This document shows, in pieces, positions 15,801 through 22,624 of a stretch of DNA of 27,067 nucleotides. Made by a program: the position numbers and the translations under genes. This DNA comes from an uncultured Clostridia bacterium (GTDB lineage: Bacteria; Bacillota; Clostridia; UBA1381), in assembly GCA_934462945.1 (NCBI GenBank), contig CAKSJF010000030.1:1-27067 (forward strand), read 5' to 3'. How positions within the stretch are numbered: position 1 is the stretch's first letter; each line of letters opens with the position of its first letter. The notes under the pieces were generated by a model. The model was not told the origin of the DNA, made no database searches, and was given only the letters and a program-made list of their open reading frames with translations.

Positions 15801-17140
15801 ATAAACGATCCGCACCCGGAGGAGCATGCCTCATTCAGCATGATCGAATCAATCACGCCGTCCTTGATTTTCATGCACTTCATATCCTGTCCGCCAATGT
15901 CGATGATAAAATCAACCCCCGGCTGGAAAAAGCTTGCCGCACGGTAATGTGCAATCGTTTCAATTTCGCCCTCCGGAATCCGGAGCGCCGCCATCATCAG
16001 AGCCTCTCCATAGCCGGTTGCACAGGCATTCTGAATATATGCCCCCTCCGGCAGCTGATCGTAAATATCCTTTAAGATGCGGATTCCGCAGTCAATCGGA
16101 CTGCCCTCATTTTTTCCGTAATAGCTATATAAAATCCGTCCCTCCGGATCGGTCAGAACTGCTTTGACTGTGGTAGAACCAATATCCATTCCCAAAAAGG
16201 TTTCTCCCTGAGTTTCAGAAAGTTTTCCCCTCTTTGCAACCGCCTTTTCGTGCCGCGCCAGAAAATCCTGTTTTTCCTGCTCATTCAAAAAGAGCGGACG
16301 CATGCGCATAACCTCGCTCTTGACCGCCTTTGCCGCCTTTAATTCCTCCAAGAGTTTTGGAACATTCGTTTTTCCGCCCTCGGCAGAAAGCGCCGCTCCC
16401 AATGCTACAAACAACTGTGCATTTTCCGGTGTCTGAAAGCTTTCTGCGTGTTCGGAAAGCGTTTCGGAAAACTGTTTCCGAAGCTGCGGAAGAAAATAGA
16501 ACGGACCGCCTAAGAATACAATATTTCCGCGGATTCGTCTGCCCTGTGCCAGTCCGCTGATCGTCTGCGTTACCACTGCTTGCAGGATGGACGCTGCCAC
16601 ATCCTCTCTTGCTGCACCCTCGTTTAAAAGCGGCTGCACATCGGATTTTGCAAACACACCGCACCGCGCCGCAATCCGATAAAGATGCTCATGCTTTTCC
16701 GCTAAGTCATTAAGACCTTTCGTATCCGTCTTTAACAAAAGCGCCATCTGATCTAAGAAAGATCCCGTACCCCCGGCACAGGTTCCGTTCATTCTCTGCT
16801 CCATGCCGTCAGTTAAGAAAAGGATTTTCGCATCCTCTCCGCCCAGTTCAATCACAACATCAGTATCCGGCAGTGCATGGAGTACCGCCGCTTTGGTTGC
16901 AATCACTTCCTGCACAAACGGAATGTTCAGCATGTTCGCTAATAGCAATCCTCCCGAACCTGTGATACTCACACAAAAATCCAGATCGCCGATTGCTTCA
17001 TATGCCTTTTCCAACAGCTGCTCCACCGTACTCTTTATATCTGAATAATGCCGCATATATGCAGAAAAAATAATGTTCTCCTCCTCCAGCACAACCGCCT
17101 TCACCGTCGTCGAACCAACGTCTATCCCCATATATCTCAT
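12893..17140 (-). CDS. Giant 2-hydroxyacyl-CoA dehydratase activase-related protein
   Basis: This 1415-residue protein joins modules related to the ATP-driven activator and the dehydratase of 2-hydroxyacyl-CoA dehydratases. Two tandem BadF/BadG/HgdC-type ASKHA ATPase domains begin at MGIDVGSTTVKAVVL (about 4) and FLGMDIGSTTVKAVL (about 315). Each has the cysteine motif that holds a bridging [4Fe-4S] cluster in HgdC (NGTCAGGTGSF; ACSSGCGSF). A Cys-rich segment (CGICPNHC) and a DUF2229-like region (GIPRVLNLYENYP) follow. The C-terminal half has HgdB/FldA-like blocks such as NHYNCPIVTSYPEVI, GRPYHVDSEINHGIPE and GGCRATNYIAFLRR. The start ATG has GAGG eight bases upstream. The family is widespread in anaerobes, but its substrate is unknown and no CoA-transferase or dehydratase subunits are adjacent. 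Confidence 0.85.
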   Translation of the reverse strand: MRYMGIDVGSTTVKAVVLEEENIIFSAYMRHYSDIKSTVEQLLEKAYEAIGDLDFCVSITGSGGLLLANMLNIPFVQEVIATKAAVLHALPDTDVVIELGGEDAKILFLTDGMEQRMNGTCAGGTGSFLDQMALLLKTDTKGLNDLAEKHEHLYRIAARCGVFAKSDVQPLLNEGAAREDVAASILQAVVTQTISGLAQGRRIRGNIVFLGGPFYFLPQLRKQFSETLSEHAESFQTPENAQLFVALGAALSAEGGKTNVPKLLEELKAAKAVKSEVMRMRPLFLNEQEKQDFLARHEKAVAKRGKLSETQGETFLGMDIGSTTVKAVLTDPEGRILYSYYGKNEGSPIDCGIRILKDIYDQLPEGAYIQNACATGYGEALMMAALRIPEGEIETIAHYRAASFFQPGVDFIIDIGGQDMKCMKIKDGVIDSIMLNEACSSGCGSFIQTFAESLGCSVQEFAREAEEAESPIDLGTRCTVFMNSRVKQAQKEGASVGDISAGLSYSVVRNALYKVIKLRDTSKMGEKIVVQGGTFYNNAILRAFELTAEKEVIRPDIAGIMGAFGAALIARDRAKKERANLLKREELDRFSYENTLTHCGICPNHCQLTITKFPDGSRFISGNRCERGAGIAKTKEEIPNLYQYKYQRTFDYTPLEQEAARYGTIGIPRVLNLYENYPLWFTFFHTLGFRVVLSPDSSHDVYERGMESIPSESACYPAKLVHGHIQSLLDMGITTIFYPCIPYERIEYPEADNHYNCPIVTSYPEVIANNMDTLREERISFLHPFVNLADRKSFIEQMQKTLAEYGIDPKEIKKAADAAFSELARYKDDIRKEGERALLWLEEHDRHGIVLAGRPYHVDSEINHGIPEMITSFGFAVLTEDSIAHLGDLRRSIRVVDQWAYHTRLYKAAAEVTKNPRLDLIQLNSFGCGLDAVTTEQVQEILQSCQRIYTALKIDEISSLGTARIRVRSLKAAIREREENHFVPKVQEDYVIHRTPFTKKERKEHTVIFPQMNPTHFELFEEVLKLCGYRALNLGAVTKEDIEAGLRGVNNDACYPSIIVTGQLVNAFESGRCDPDHTSVMITQTGGGCRATNYIAFLRRALKDAGYENIPIISLNLSGLEENSGFKLTPKLLHRLVKACVWGDLLMICLLATRPYEVQKGEANAVYRQILDRLKESVRSGRMLSNHAAIQLIVREFDMVAVNKKRPKPQVGIVGEILVKFHPDANNHLIEQIEAEGGEAVLPGLLDFFLYCFYNQNFKHEKLGFSKKSAALGNLGIALLEKYRNEAATRLKKHPRYTLRAPKPIAEIAKGAEKVLSLGHCTGEGWFLTGEMVELIESHVPNIVCVQPFACLPNHVTGKGMMKEIRRQFPEANIVAVDYDPGASEVNQLNRIKLMMAVAKERLYGAKKAKKPALK

Positions 17141-17181
17141 ATCGATACCTCATATCTAAAAAATTTGTCCCATTCTATACT

Positions 17182-17210
17182 ATTATAGTACTTTTCCAGA
17201 AAAGAATCAA
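17182..17210 (-). promoter_or_regulatory. SigA-type promoter of the activase-related gene
   Basis: TTGATT (17205-17210) and a perfect TATAAT (17182-17187), minus strand, are separated by 17 bases. The leader would be about 35 bases. The terminator at 17246-17287 lies just upstream, isolating this gene from the toxin-antitoxin pair. Confidence 0.85.
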
Positions 17211-17245
17211 GTGTTAATTGAAAACAAACTATGAATTTTTTACAT

Positions 17246-17287
17246 AAAAAGACTTGCCATGCTTTTTTCAGGCAAGACAAGTCTTTT
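17246..17287 (-). terminator. Hairpin terminator after the HEPN gene
   Basis: AAAAGACTTG and CAAGTCTTTT are inverted repeats, with an alternative inner pairing CTTGCC/GGCAAG. On the minus strand the stem ends in five T. It sits about 14 bases after the HEPN stop, as expected for an intrinsic terminator of that operon. The A-rich and T-rich flanks would allow weak function on the other strand. Confidence 0.75.
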
Positions 17288-17300
17288 GGAAAAAGATTAT

Positions 17301-17702
17301 TCATAATATAACTGATTTGAGATATTGATCAACTGCCGCAACAAAACGCTCCGCATTTTCCATCTGTTCAAGCGTCTCTGATTTGGATATCATATAAAAG
17401 TCCTCATAATCCGTTTCCTGCCGGACAAGAAATGCACTTTTCAACGCATACGAGTACTCCTTTTCAAAAATACCTGTTTTTATATAATGCTCCTGAAAAT
17501 AAGCAACAACACCCGAATGTTTCTTCCGATCCTCGCCGTCCAGCGCCATAACCGCCCTCATCGCATGAAACATTGCATAATAGGCACGATTTGCTGCTGT
17601 CATATAATCTCCGATATTGATTAAAGCACTTGCACTTTTTAAACATTCATGCGCTTTTTCAATCCTATATTGACACAAATCCATTTTTCTGGAATCAAGC
17701 AT
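17301..17702 (-). CDS. HEPN-domain protein, probable toxin of a type VII-like HEPN/MNT pair
   Basis: This small helical protein (133 residues from the ATG at 17702) carries the HEPN signature NRAYYAMFHAMRA, which contains the R-x6-H motif found in HEPN ribonucleases. The YAMFHA variant is the common HEPN form encoded beside minimal nucleotidyltransferases. The preferred ATG has AAAGGA eleven bases upstream; a GTG at 17711 is in frame but has no room for a ribosome site. It overlaps the nucleotidyltransferase gene by eight bases, so the two are translationally coupled, and a terminator follows. Family knowledge suggests the HEPN is an RNase neutralised by its partner; activity here is not shown by sequence alone. 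Confidence 0.85.
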   Translation of the reverse strand: MLDSRKMDLCQYRIEKAHECLKSASALINIGDYMTAANRAYYAMFHAMRAVMALDGEDRKKHSGVVAYFQEHYIKTGIFEKEYSYALKSAFLVRQETDYEDFYMISKSETLEQMENAERFVAAVDQYLKSVIL

Positions 17703-18069
17703 ACATAACACCGTCCTTTAGCACATTTTGATAAAACGGCAAAGCGCCGACCCACTGATCAAAAAAGGACTTGCTTTGCAATTTAACGGATAATACCACA
17801 CCATACTCTAAATCCAACTCCGCACAAAACTGACTCAAACTCGGTTTATATGCCACCAATTCCTCACGGCTCATATTAACCATTACCATGATGTCTATAT
17901 CAGATTCTGCATCATAATCTCCCCGTGCATATGAACCATATAAAATCACATTTTGAAACTTATCACCAAAAGCTTTTTTTGAAAAATCAACAACCCTGCT
18001 GATAATCGCATTAAGCTGATTTTTTGTACACACAGCATTCCACCGCCTTTCTTTATCATGTTGTGCCAT
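17695..18069 (-). CDS. MNT-type nucleotidyltransferase, probable antitoxin
   Basis: This 124-residue protein has the minimal nucleotidyltransferase signature GSYARGDYDAESDID, matching GSx10DxD with the metal-binding aspartates intact. In characterised HEPN/MNT modules the nucleotidyltransferase inactivates the HEPN partner by adding AMP, so the intact catalytic motif is consistent with an enzymatic antitoxin. The ATG at 18069 is chosen; a TTG at 18078 is in frame, and the ribosome site is poor for either. It lies first in the pair, overlapping the HEPN start, and is driven by a consensus promoter that begins two bases after the preceding leucine-rich-repeat gene. Confidence 0.87.
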   Translation of the reverse strand: MAQHDKERRWNAVCTKNQLNAIISRVVDFSKKAFGDKFQNVILYGSYARGDYDAESDIDIMVMVNMSREELVAYKPSLSQFCAELDLEYGVVLSVKLQSKSFFDQWVGALPFYQNVLKDGVMYA

Positions 18070-18103
18070 AGCATTCAATCCGTAAACACCTGGCTTTACC
18101 TAT

Positions 18104-18132
18104 ATTATACTTGATCCCCGGCTGATTGTCAA
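18104..18132 (-). promoter_or_regulatory. Consensus SigA-type promoter of the HEPN/MNT pair
   Basis: Perfect TTGACA (18127-18132) and perfect TATAAT (18104-18109) on the minus strand are 17 bases apart. There is no terminator between the upstream LRR gene and this site, so some read-through into the pair is possible. Confidence 0.9.
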
Positions 18133-18134
18133 CC

Positions 18135-19337
18135 TTATTGCACGTTCAGAATCACACAATCCTCCAAAGGTGTCATCGTTTCCAGTCCTCCCCAAAGAAA
18201 AACTCTCAAATAAGAGGAATCCGGGATTTTTTTAAACATAAAGTGAACGGTATGATCGGAAAACTCTGCCGGATAGATCATGTAGTCAAGCAATATTCCA
18301 TCCTTGGCATAAAGCGCCGCATGCACATTTTTTGAAACATCATCCTCCGGAAGTTTCGCTGTGACAACAATTTTTTCTCCAAATTGATTGATCACCGCAT
18401 CAAATCCGCTTACCTGTGCAGGGATGTTGTTTTCTTTTGCAAACCGTTCTGCTTCTGATCCTGCGCGGCAATAAAGCGTCAGATTCGGACATTCCAGAAA
18501 CGCATCATTTCCGATTGTTTTCACGCTGCTTGGGATGATGACGCTCTTGAGTCCGCCGCAACTTCGGAAAGCGCATTCCCCGATTGTCGTAACGCTGCCC
18601 GGAATTGTAATGCTGGTCAGCAAGTCACATTTCAAAAATGCATAACGGTCAATACGCTTAACCCCATTCGGAATTTTCATTCCCTTTAAACTGTAACAGT
18701 AAGAAAAAGCATGATCTCCGATACGGGTGACACTTTCCGGAATTGTAATATCCGTCAGGCTGGTGCAGTCAGCGAATGCACTCGCTCCAATCTCCTGAAT
18801 CCCTTCCGGAAGAATCATCTCTCTGAGACTGCCGCACTCTGCAAATGTCTCCTCCCGAATCCGCGTAACCCCATCCGGAATGTTGATCTTTTCCAGTTTG
18901 CTGCACCAACAAAAAGCAAACTCTCCGATACTGACAACGCTCTCCGGAAGAATCAGCTCGGTTAAGCCGGAGCATTCATAAAAGGCATAGTTGCCAATGC
19001 TGGTGACACGATTCGGAATACGAAGTTCCGTTAAATTGGAACAGCCGTAAAATGCACCATACCCAATGCTCTCTACGCTATCCGGAATCACAATTTCAGT
19101 CAAGCCGGCACAGCCTGCAAATGCAGACGCTCCAATCCCTCCAACCGGATATCCGGCAATTGTTTTTGGAATTGTAACCGATCCGCTCACCCCGGTGTCA
19201 CATCCGGTAATTATGACATCATCAACAGAAATTTCATAAGAAAAAATTTCCTCCTGCTCTGCATCCACAGCAGCAGGCAGCAGCATAGCGCTGAATATCA
19301 TACCAAGAACCAGAAAAATTTTTAAATATTTTTTCAT
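18135..19337 (-). CDS. Secreted BspA-like leucine-rich-repeat protein
   Basis: The 400-residue protein starts with a signal peptide (MKKYLKIFLVLGMIF, probable cut after AAVDA near residue 26). From about residue 68 it has nine regular 23-residue repeats and a partial tenth. Each follows the pattern IGxxAFxxCxxLTEIxIPxSVTS, the LRR_5 / BspA (Treponema pallidum LRR) type. The last hundred residues are a non-repetitive, probably beta-rich domain. No LPXTG sorting signal or membrane anchor is seen, so it is probably released or loosely bound to the wall. Such proteins often mediate adhesion in gut and oral anaerobes, but the ligand is unknown. The ribosome site is GGGGG about eight bases before the ATG. 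Confidence 0.9.
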   Translation of the reverse strand: MKKYLKIFLVLGMIFSAMLLPAAVDAEQEEIFSYEISVDDVIITGCDTGVSGSVTIPKTIAGYPVGGIGASAFAGCAGLTEIVIPDSVESIGYGAFYGCSNLTELRIPNRVTSIGNYAFYECSGLTELILPESVVSIGEFAFCWCSKLEKINIPDGVTRIREETFAECGSLREMILPEGIQEIGASAFADCTSLTDITIPESVTRIGDHAFSYCYSLKGMKIPNGVKRIDRYAFLKCDLLTSITIPGSVTTIGECAFRSCGGLKSVIIPSSVKTIGNDAFLECPNLTLYCRAGSEAERFAKENNIPAQVSGFDAVINQFGEKIVVTAKLPEDDVSKNVHAALYAKDGILLDYMIYPAEFSDHTVHFMFKKIPDSSYLRVFLWGGLETMTPLEDCVILNVQ

Positions 19338-19371
19338 TTGTTTAACCCCCGAATCTTTTAAACCTAATTTA

Positions 19372-19400
19372 ATTTTACCGCATATTTATAAAAACTGCAA
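19372..19400 (-). promoter_or_regulatory. Promoter of the leucine-rich-repeat gene
   Basis: TTGCAG (19395-19400) and TAAAAT (19372-19377), minus strand, are separated by 17 bases. The leader is about 28 bases long. Confidence 0.75.
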
Positions 19401-19466
19401 TACTTTTTCACCATTTAACCACGGTTTTTGAATGAGTGAATTGTTTGTGCTTTTCGGGAAACATCC

Positions 19467-19490
19467 GTAGGGGCGGATATTATCCGCCCG
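19467..19490. repeat. Short palindromic repeat unit, GGGCGGATA type
   Basis: The plus strand reads CCGTAGGGGCGGATATTATC and continues to CGCCCG. GGGCGGATA (19471-19479) pairs perfectly with TATCCGCCC (19481-19489) around one base. It lies about 25 bases after the AraC-family stop. No T run follows on the minus strand, so it is not an ordinary terminator. From memory, similar TAGGGGCGG palindromes are dispersed between genes in some Clostridia; only one copy is in this window. Confidence 0.6.
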
Positions 19491-19515
19491 CCTTTTCCTT
19501 GCAGCACAGAACAAT

Positions 19516-20262
19516 CTATTTTTTTGTGTATCTATGATAAACCTCATAAAAAAACGACATATTATGAAACCCGGCAAGATATGCTGCCTCGGACACGGAA
19601 AATTCTCCGCTGTCGATCATTTCCTTTGCAGCAAAAATCCGGATTGCATTCCGGTATTCCACAAAGGATTTTCCGGTATACTCCTTAAAAAGCCGTCTGA
19701 AATTCGACTGACTCATACTGCACAGTTCGGCATAATAGGCAAGCTTTTTATTTTCCCGATAACCCTGCTTCACCTCGGACAGTGCCGGGAAAAGCCGTCT
19801 GTATTTTTTCGGAATTTTAGAGGGGGCAGATTCCAGATAAAACATAATTTCATACAGCTTTGCTGTCAGATAAGCCGCACTCCCTGCGTGATAGCTTGTG
19901 ATAGAATAAAAAATGTCTGTAATCTCCGGCGATTTTTCGCAAAACGGATGTGCAAAAAAAGATGACACACTTTTTTCGCTAAGATCAAACACAATCATTT
20001 TTATCACCGTATGATCCTTTAAATAGGCAGACTGATACGGAACTTCCTTTGGCACAAACAGGCAACTTCCCTGCTCCAATTGAAAGGTCTTTTTCCCGTT
20101 TTCAAAGCGGCACTCCATTTCTCCGCTCATTACATAAAGAAAGGAACAGCGCGCCTTTCCGTTTTTTAAGTCAAACACATGTCCGGCATTTCTTAGCACG
20201 CTGACAAAGCCGACATTCTGAAATTGATAGTCTAATGCTCCGTCAAATCTGATATCTTTCAT
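19516..20262 (-). CDS. AraC-family transcriptional regulator with cupin sensor domain
   Basis: The N-terminal part (about 1-140) is a cupin-like ligand-binding domain (LYVMSGEMECRFENGKK, GSCLFVPKEVPYQ). The C-terminal hundred residues contain the two helix-turn-helix motifs of AraC proteins, including LAYYAELCSMSQSNFRRLFK and AAYLAGFHNMSFFYEVYHRY, the latter close to the family signature. The length is 248 residues from the ATG at 20262, which has GGAGG five bases upstream. An in-frame TTG at 20286 is less likely. It is divergent from the uxaC operon, so it most probably activates uronate catabolism in response to a sugar or sugar acid; the ligand is not visible from sequence. Confidence 0.92.
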   Translation of the reverse strand: MKDIRFDGALDYQFQNVGFVSVLRNAGHVFDLKNGKARCSFLYVMSGEMECRFENGKKTFQLEQGSCLFVPKEVPYQSAYLKDHTVIKMIVFDLSEKSVSSFFAHPFCEKSPEITDIFYSITSYHAGSAAYLTAKLYEIMFYLESAPSKIPKKYRRLFPALSEVKQGYRENKKLAYYAELCSMSQSNFRRLFKEYTGKSFVEYRNAIRIFAAKEMIDSGEFSVSEAAYLAGFHNMSFFYEVYHRYTKK

Positions 20263-20333
20263 CACAGCCTCCGGCAAAATAAGCAAATACCATATAAGAT
20301 TGTCGAATTGGGTATTGCTTTTACTTTATTAAT

Positions 20334-20362
20334 ATTGTACACTAAAATAAAAGATTCGTCAA
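20334..20362 (-). promoter_or_regulatory. Promoter of the AraC-family gene
   Basis: TTGACG (20357-20362) and TACAAT (20334-20339) on the minus strand are 17 bases apart, giving a leader of about 65 bases. Confidence 0.8.
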
Positions 20363-20365
20363 GCC

Positions 20366-20398
20366 GATCAAAAAACTTTTTGTAAATTATTTTTGATC
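20366..20398. promoter_or_regulatory. Inverted repeat upstream of uxaC, candidate operator
   Basis: GATCAAAAA (20366-20374) and TTTTTGATC (20390-20398) are perfect inverted arms separated by 15 bases. They lie between the araC-type promoter and the uxaC ribosome site. No good SigA -10/-35 pair for uxaC is seen here, which fits an activator-dependent promoter. Whether the arms bind the adjacent AraC protein is inference. Confidence 0.4.
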
Positions 20399-20423
20399 AA
20401 ATCGTATATAAGGAGATGGGAAA

Positions 20424-21773
20424 ATGCAGGAGCTTTTTTTGAATTCTGACACCGAAAAAAAACTGTATGCATATGCAAAAACACTTCCGGTGATTGATTA
20501 TCACAATCATCTGCCAACCGCAGAAATCAGAGAGGACAAACGGTTCGACAATCTGTACGACCTCTGGATTAAGCCTGATCCGTATAAGCACAGAGCCATG
20601 CGGATGTGCGGTGTGCCGGAAGAATACATCACCGGAACGGCTGACCGTTTTGAAAAATTTTTAAAATGGTGCGAAACCGTCCCCAAACTGATCGGAAATC
20701 CGCTCTCCGTCTGGGCAGGGATGGAACTTCAGGCGGTGTTTGGGATAGATGTCCGTCCATGTAAGGAAAACGCAAAAGAAATCTATCAATTCTGCAACAC
20801 CTATTTAAAGGAACATGCTGTGACACCAAGCACACTTTTTAAGCAATTTCATGTAGAGCTTGCGTGTCCCTGCATGTCGATTTCTGACCCAATTGATACC
20901 GTATCAGACGGAATGATTCCGTCGCTGCGGTGCGACACGCTCTTTCCACCGTCGCAGGATTTAATAAAAATGCTTGCCGGGGATTCGGAAATCAAAAGTC
21001 TTTCAGATTTTGAGCAGGCTGTCAGAGTCAGGCTGAAAGAGTTTTCAGACCGCGGCTGTATTTTTTCAGACATTGCCCTCGACAACGGATTCCGCTTTTA
21101 TCATAATGACGGACAAAACGGCAGACGCTTTGAAAGTATTCTTTCCGGCATAACTTTAGAGGGTGAGGAAAAAGCGCGTTTTTTCTCCTATCTGCTTGAA
21201 TTTCTCGGAGAATGCTTTTCCGAACTGGGGTATGTGATGCAGCTGCACATCGGAGCGGAGCGGTATACCAGCACACGTTTAAGAGAAAAAACAGGCGCAG
21301 CCGGCGGCTATGCCGGAATTGGGAGTGGTGTTTGTGTAAAATCTCTGACAGAATTTTTAGACACGCTGGATCAAAAGAAATCCGGACTTCCGAAAACAAT
21401 CCTGTTTTCCTTAAACCCTGCCGACAATGCGGTATTCTCCACCCTTTCCGGCTCTTATGCAAGAGACGGCATTAGGGGATTGGTTACGCAGGGTCCTGCC
21501 TGGTGGTGGTGCGATCATGCATACGGCATCCGGGAAATGCTTGAAAATGCCGCGGCATTCGGAACATTATCCAACTTTGTCGGCATGACAACCGATTCCA
21601 GAAGCTTTTTATCCTTTGTCCGGCACGATTATTTCCGGCGGATTTTATGCGGCTTTCTCGGAGAAAAATTTGAAAGAAACGAGTTTTGTTGCAGCTATGA
21701 AGATTTAGAAAAACTGGTGTATCAGATGTGTTATTACAACGCGAAAGAACTATTGAGGAGGAACGAACAATGA
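20424..21773 (+). CDS. uxaC: Glucuronate (uronate) isomerase
   Basis: UxaC interconverts D-glucuronate with D-fructuronate (and galacturonate with tagaturonate). It belongs to the amidohydrolase superfamily. The metal-binding HxH is in DYHNHL (His27, His29). Other family blocks are LYDLWIKPDPYKHRAMR, LGYVMQLHIGAERYTSTR, GPAWWWCDHAYGI and FVGMTTDSRSFLSFVRHDYF with the next blocks RRILC. At 449 residues it is a little shorter than the usual 465-475. The ATG has AGGAG eight bases upstream. It is first in the operon and its stop overlaps the uxuB start in an ATGA arrangement. The sequence does not tell whether glucuronate or galacturonate is the real substrate, but the following genes favour glucuronate. 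Confidence 0.95.
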   Translation: MQELFLNSDTEKKLYAYAKTLPVIDYHNHLPTAEIREDKRFDNLYDLWIKPDPYKHRAMRMCGVPEEYITGTADRFEKFLKWCETVPKLIGNPLSVWAGMELQAVFGIDVRPCKENAKEIYQFCNTYLKEHAVTPSTLFKQFHVELACPCMSISDPIDTVSDGMIPSLRCDTLFPPSQDLIKMLAGDSEIKSLSDFEQAVRVRLKEFSDRGCIFSDIALDNGFRFYHNDGQNGRRFESILSGITLEGEEKARFFSYLLEFLGECFSELGYVMQLHIGAERYTSTRLREKTGAAGGYAGIGSGVCVKSLTEFLDTLDQKKSGLPKTILFSLNPADNAVFSTLSGSYARDGIRGLVTQGPAWWWCDHAYGIREMLENAAAFGTLSNFVGMTTDSRSFLSFVRHDYFRRILCGFLGEKFERNEFCCSYEDLEKLVYQMCYYNAKELLRRNEQ

Positions 21774-22612
21774 AATTTCAAAACAAAGTAGCAGTCGTGA
21801 CTGGTGCAGGCGGAACGCTTTGCTCTGCCATTTCCGTTGATTTGGCAAAAAAGGGTGCAAAGGTTGTACTTGTCGGAAGAACCAAAGAAAAGCTTGACGC
21901 GGTGTTATCCGAAATAAACGCGTTTGGCGGAACGGCAGTTGCGTTTTGCTGTGATGTCACCGACCAAAAATCGGTTGCAGAGCTTGCCGCAGCCGTAGAA
22001 GAAACCTACGGCGCTTGCAGTATGCTTGTAAACGGTGCGGGCGGCAACAACACAAAGGCAATGCCGACCATCACGCAGTTTGACCGCCGGGAGCTGACAA
22101 AAGAACTGCCGGAGGGCGAGAGAGGACTTTACGATATTGACCTTGATGCATTTCGCCAGGTACTGCTCACAAACACCATGGGAACAGTCTATCCGACACT
22201 GGAATTTGCAAAGCAGATGGCAGCAAACGGCGGCGGCAGTATCATCAATTTTGCGTCTATGAACAGCTATTGTCCGCTAACGCGCTGCTTTTCCTATGCG
22301 ATGAGCAAGGCGGCAATTGCAAACCTCACACAATCCTTTGCCGCATACTTTGCACCTGCAAACATCCGAATCAACGCAATTGCACCCGGATTTATGGTGA
22401 ATGAACGGAGCCGCGGTTATTTAGGGACAGTAGAGGACGGGCTCACCAAGCGCGGAAGTCAGGTGATCGGTCATACCCCAATGGGAAGATTCGGAGAGGC
22501 AGACGATCTGCTCGGCTGTGTCAGCTGGCTTTTGGATGAGGACGCATCGTCATTTGTGACCGGAATTACCGTGCCGGTGGACGGCGGATTTTTAACCCTT
22601 AGCGGTGTATAA
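21770..22612 (+). CDS. uxuB: SDR-family oxidoreductase, probable D-mannonate oxidoreductase (fructuronate reductase)
   Basis: This is a 280-residue short-chain dehydrogenase, resembling the UxuB of Bacillus type rather than the long-chain enzyme of E. coli. The nucleotide-binding motif is TGAGGTLCSA, the structural NGAGG follows, and the catalytic Tyr and Lys are in SYAMSKAA. The C-terminal GFMVNERSR and VTGITVPVDGGF are normal SDR blocks. Together with the flanking uxaC and uxuA, the expected reaction is NAD(H)-linked reduction of D-fructuronate to D-mannonate. The ATG at 21770 has GAGGAG nine bases upstream and overlaps the uxaC stop; an upstream ATG at 21728 lies inside uxaC. The SDR fold is certain; the substrate is from context. 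Confidence 0.87.
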   Translation: MKFQNKVAVVTGAGGTLCSAISVDLAKKGAKVVLVGRTKEKLDAVLSEINAFGGTAVAFCCDVTDQKSVAELAAAVEETYGACSMLVNGAGGNNTKAMPTITQFDRRELTKELPEGERGLYDIDLDAFRQVLLTNTMGTVYPTLEFAKQMAANGGGSIINFASMNSYCPLTRCFSYAMSKAAIANLTQSFAAYFAPANIRINAIAPGFMVNERSRGYLGTVEDGLTKRGSQVIGHTPMGRFGEADDLLGCVSWLLDEDASSFVTGITVPVDGGFLTLSGV

Positions 22613-22624
22613 GGGAGGAATTTG

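Noticed and set aside
18135..19337. CRISPR-like periodic repeats
   Set aside because: The periodicity is 69 bases and in frame, from the 23-residue protein repeats of the LRR gene; there are no identical direct repeats with spacers.
20403..20410. TATATA as the uxaC -10 box
   Set aside because: It abuts the AGGAG ribosome site, so a transcript starting from it would lack that site.
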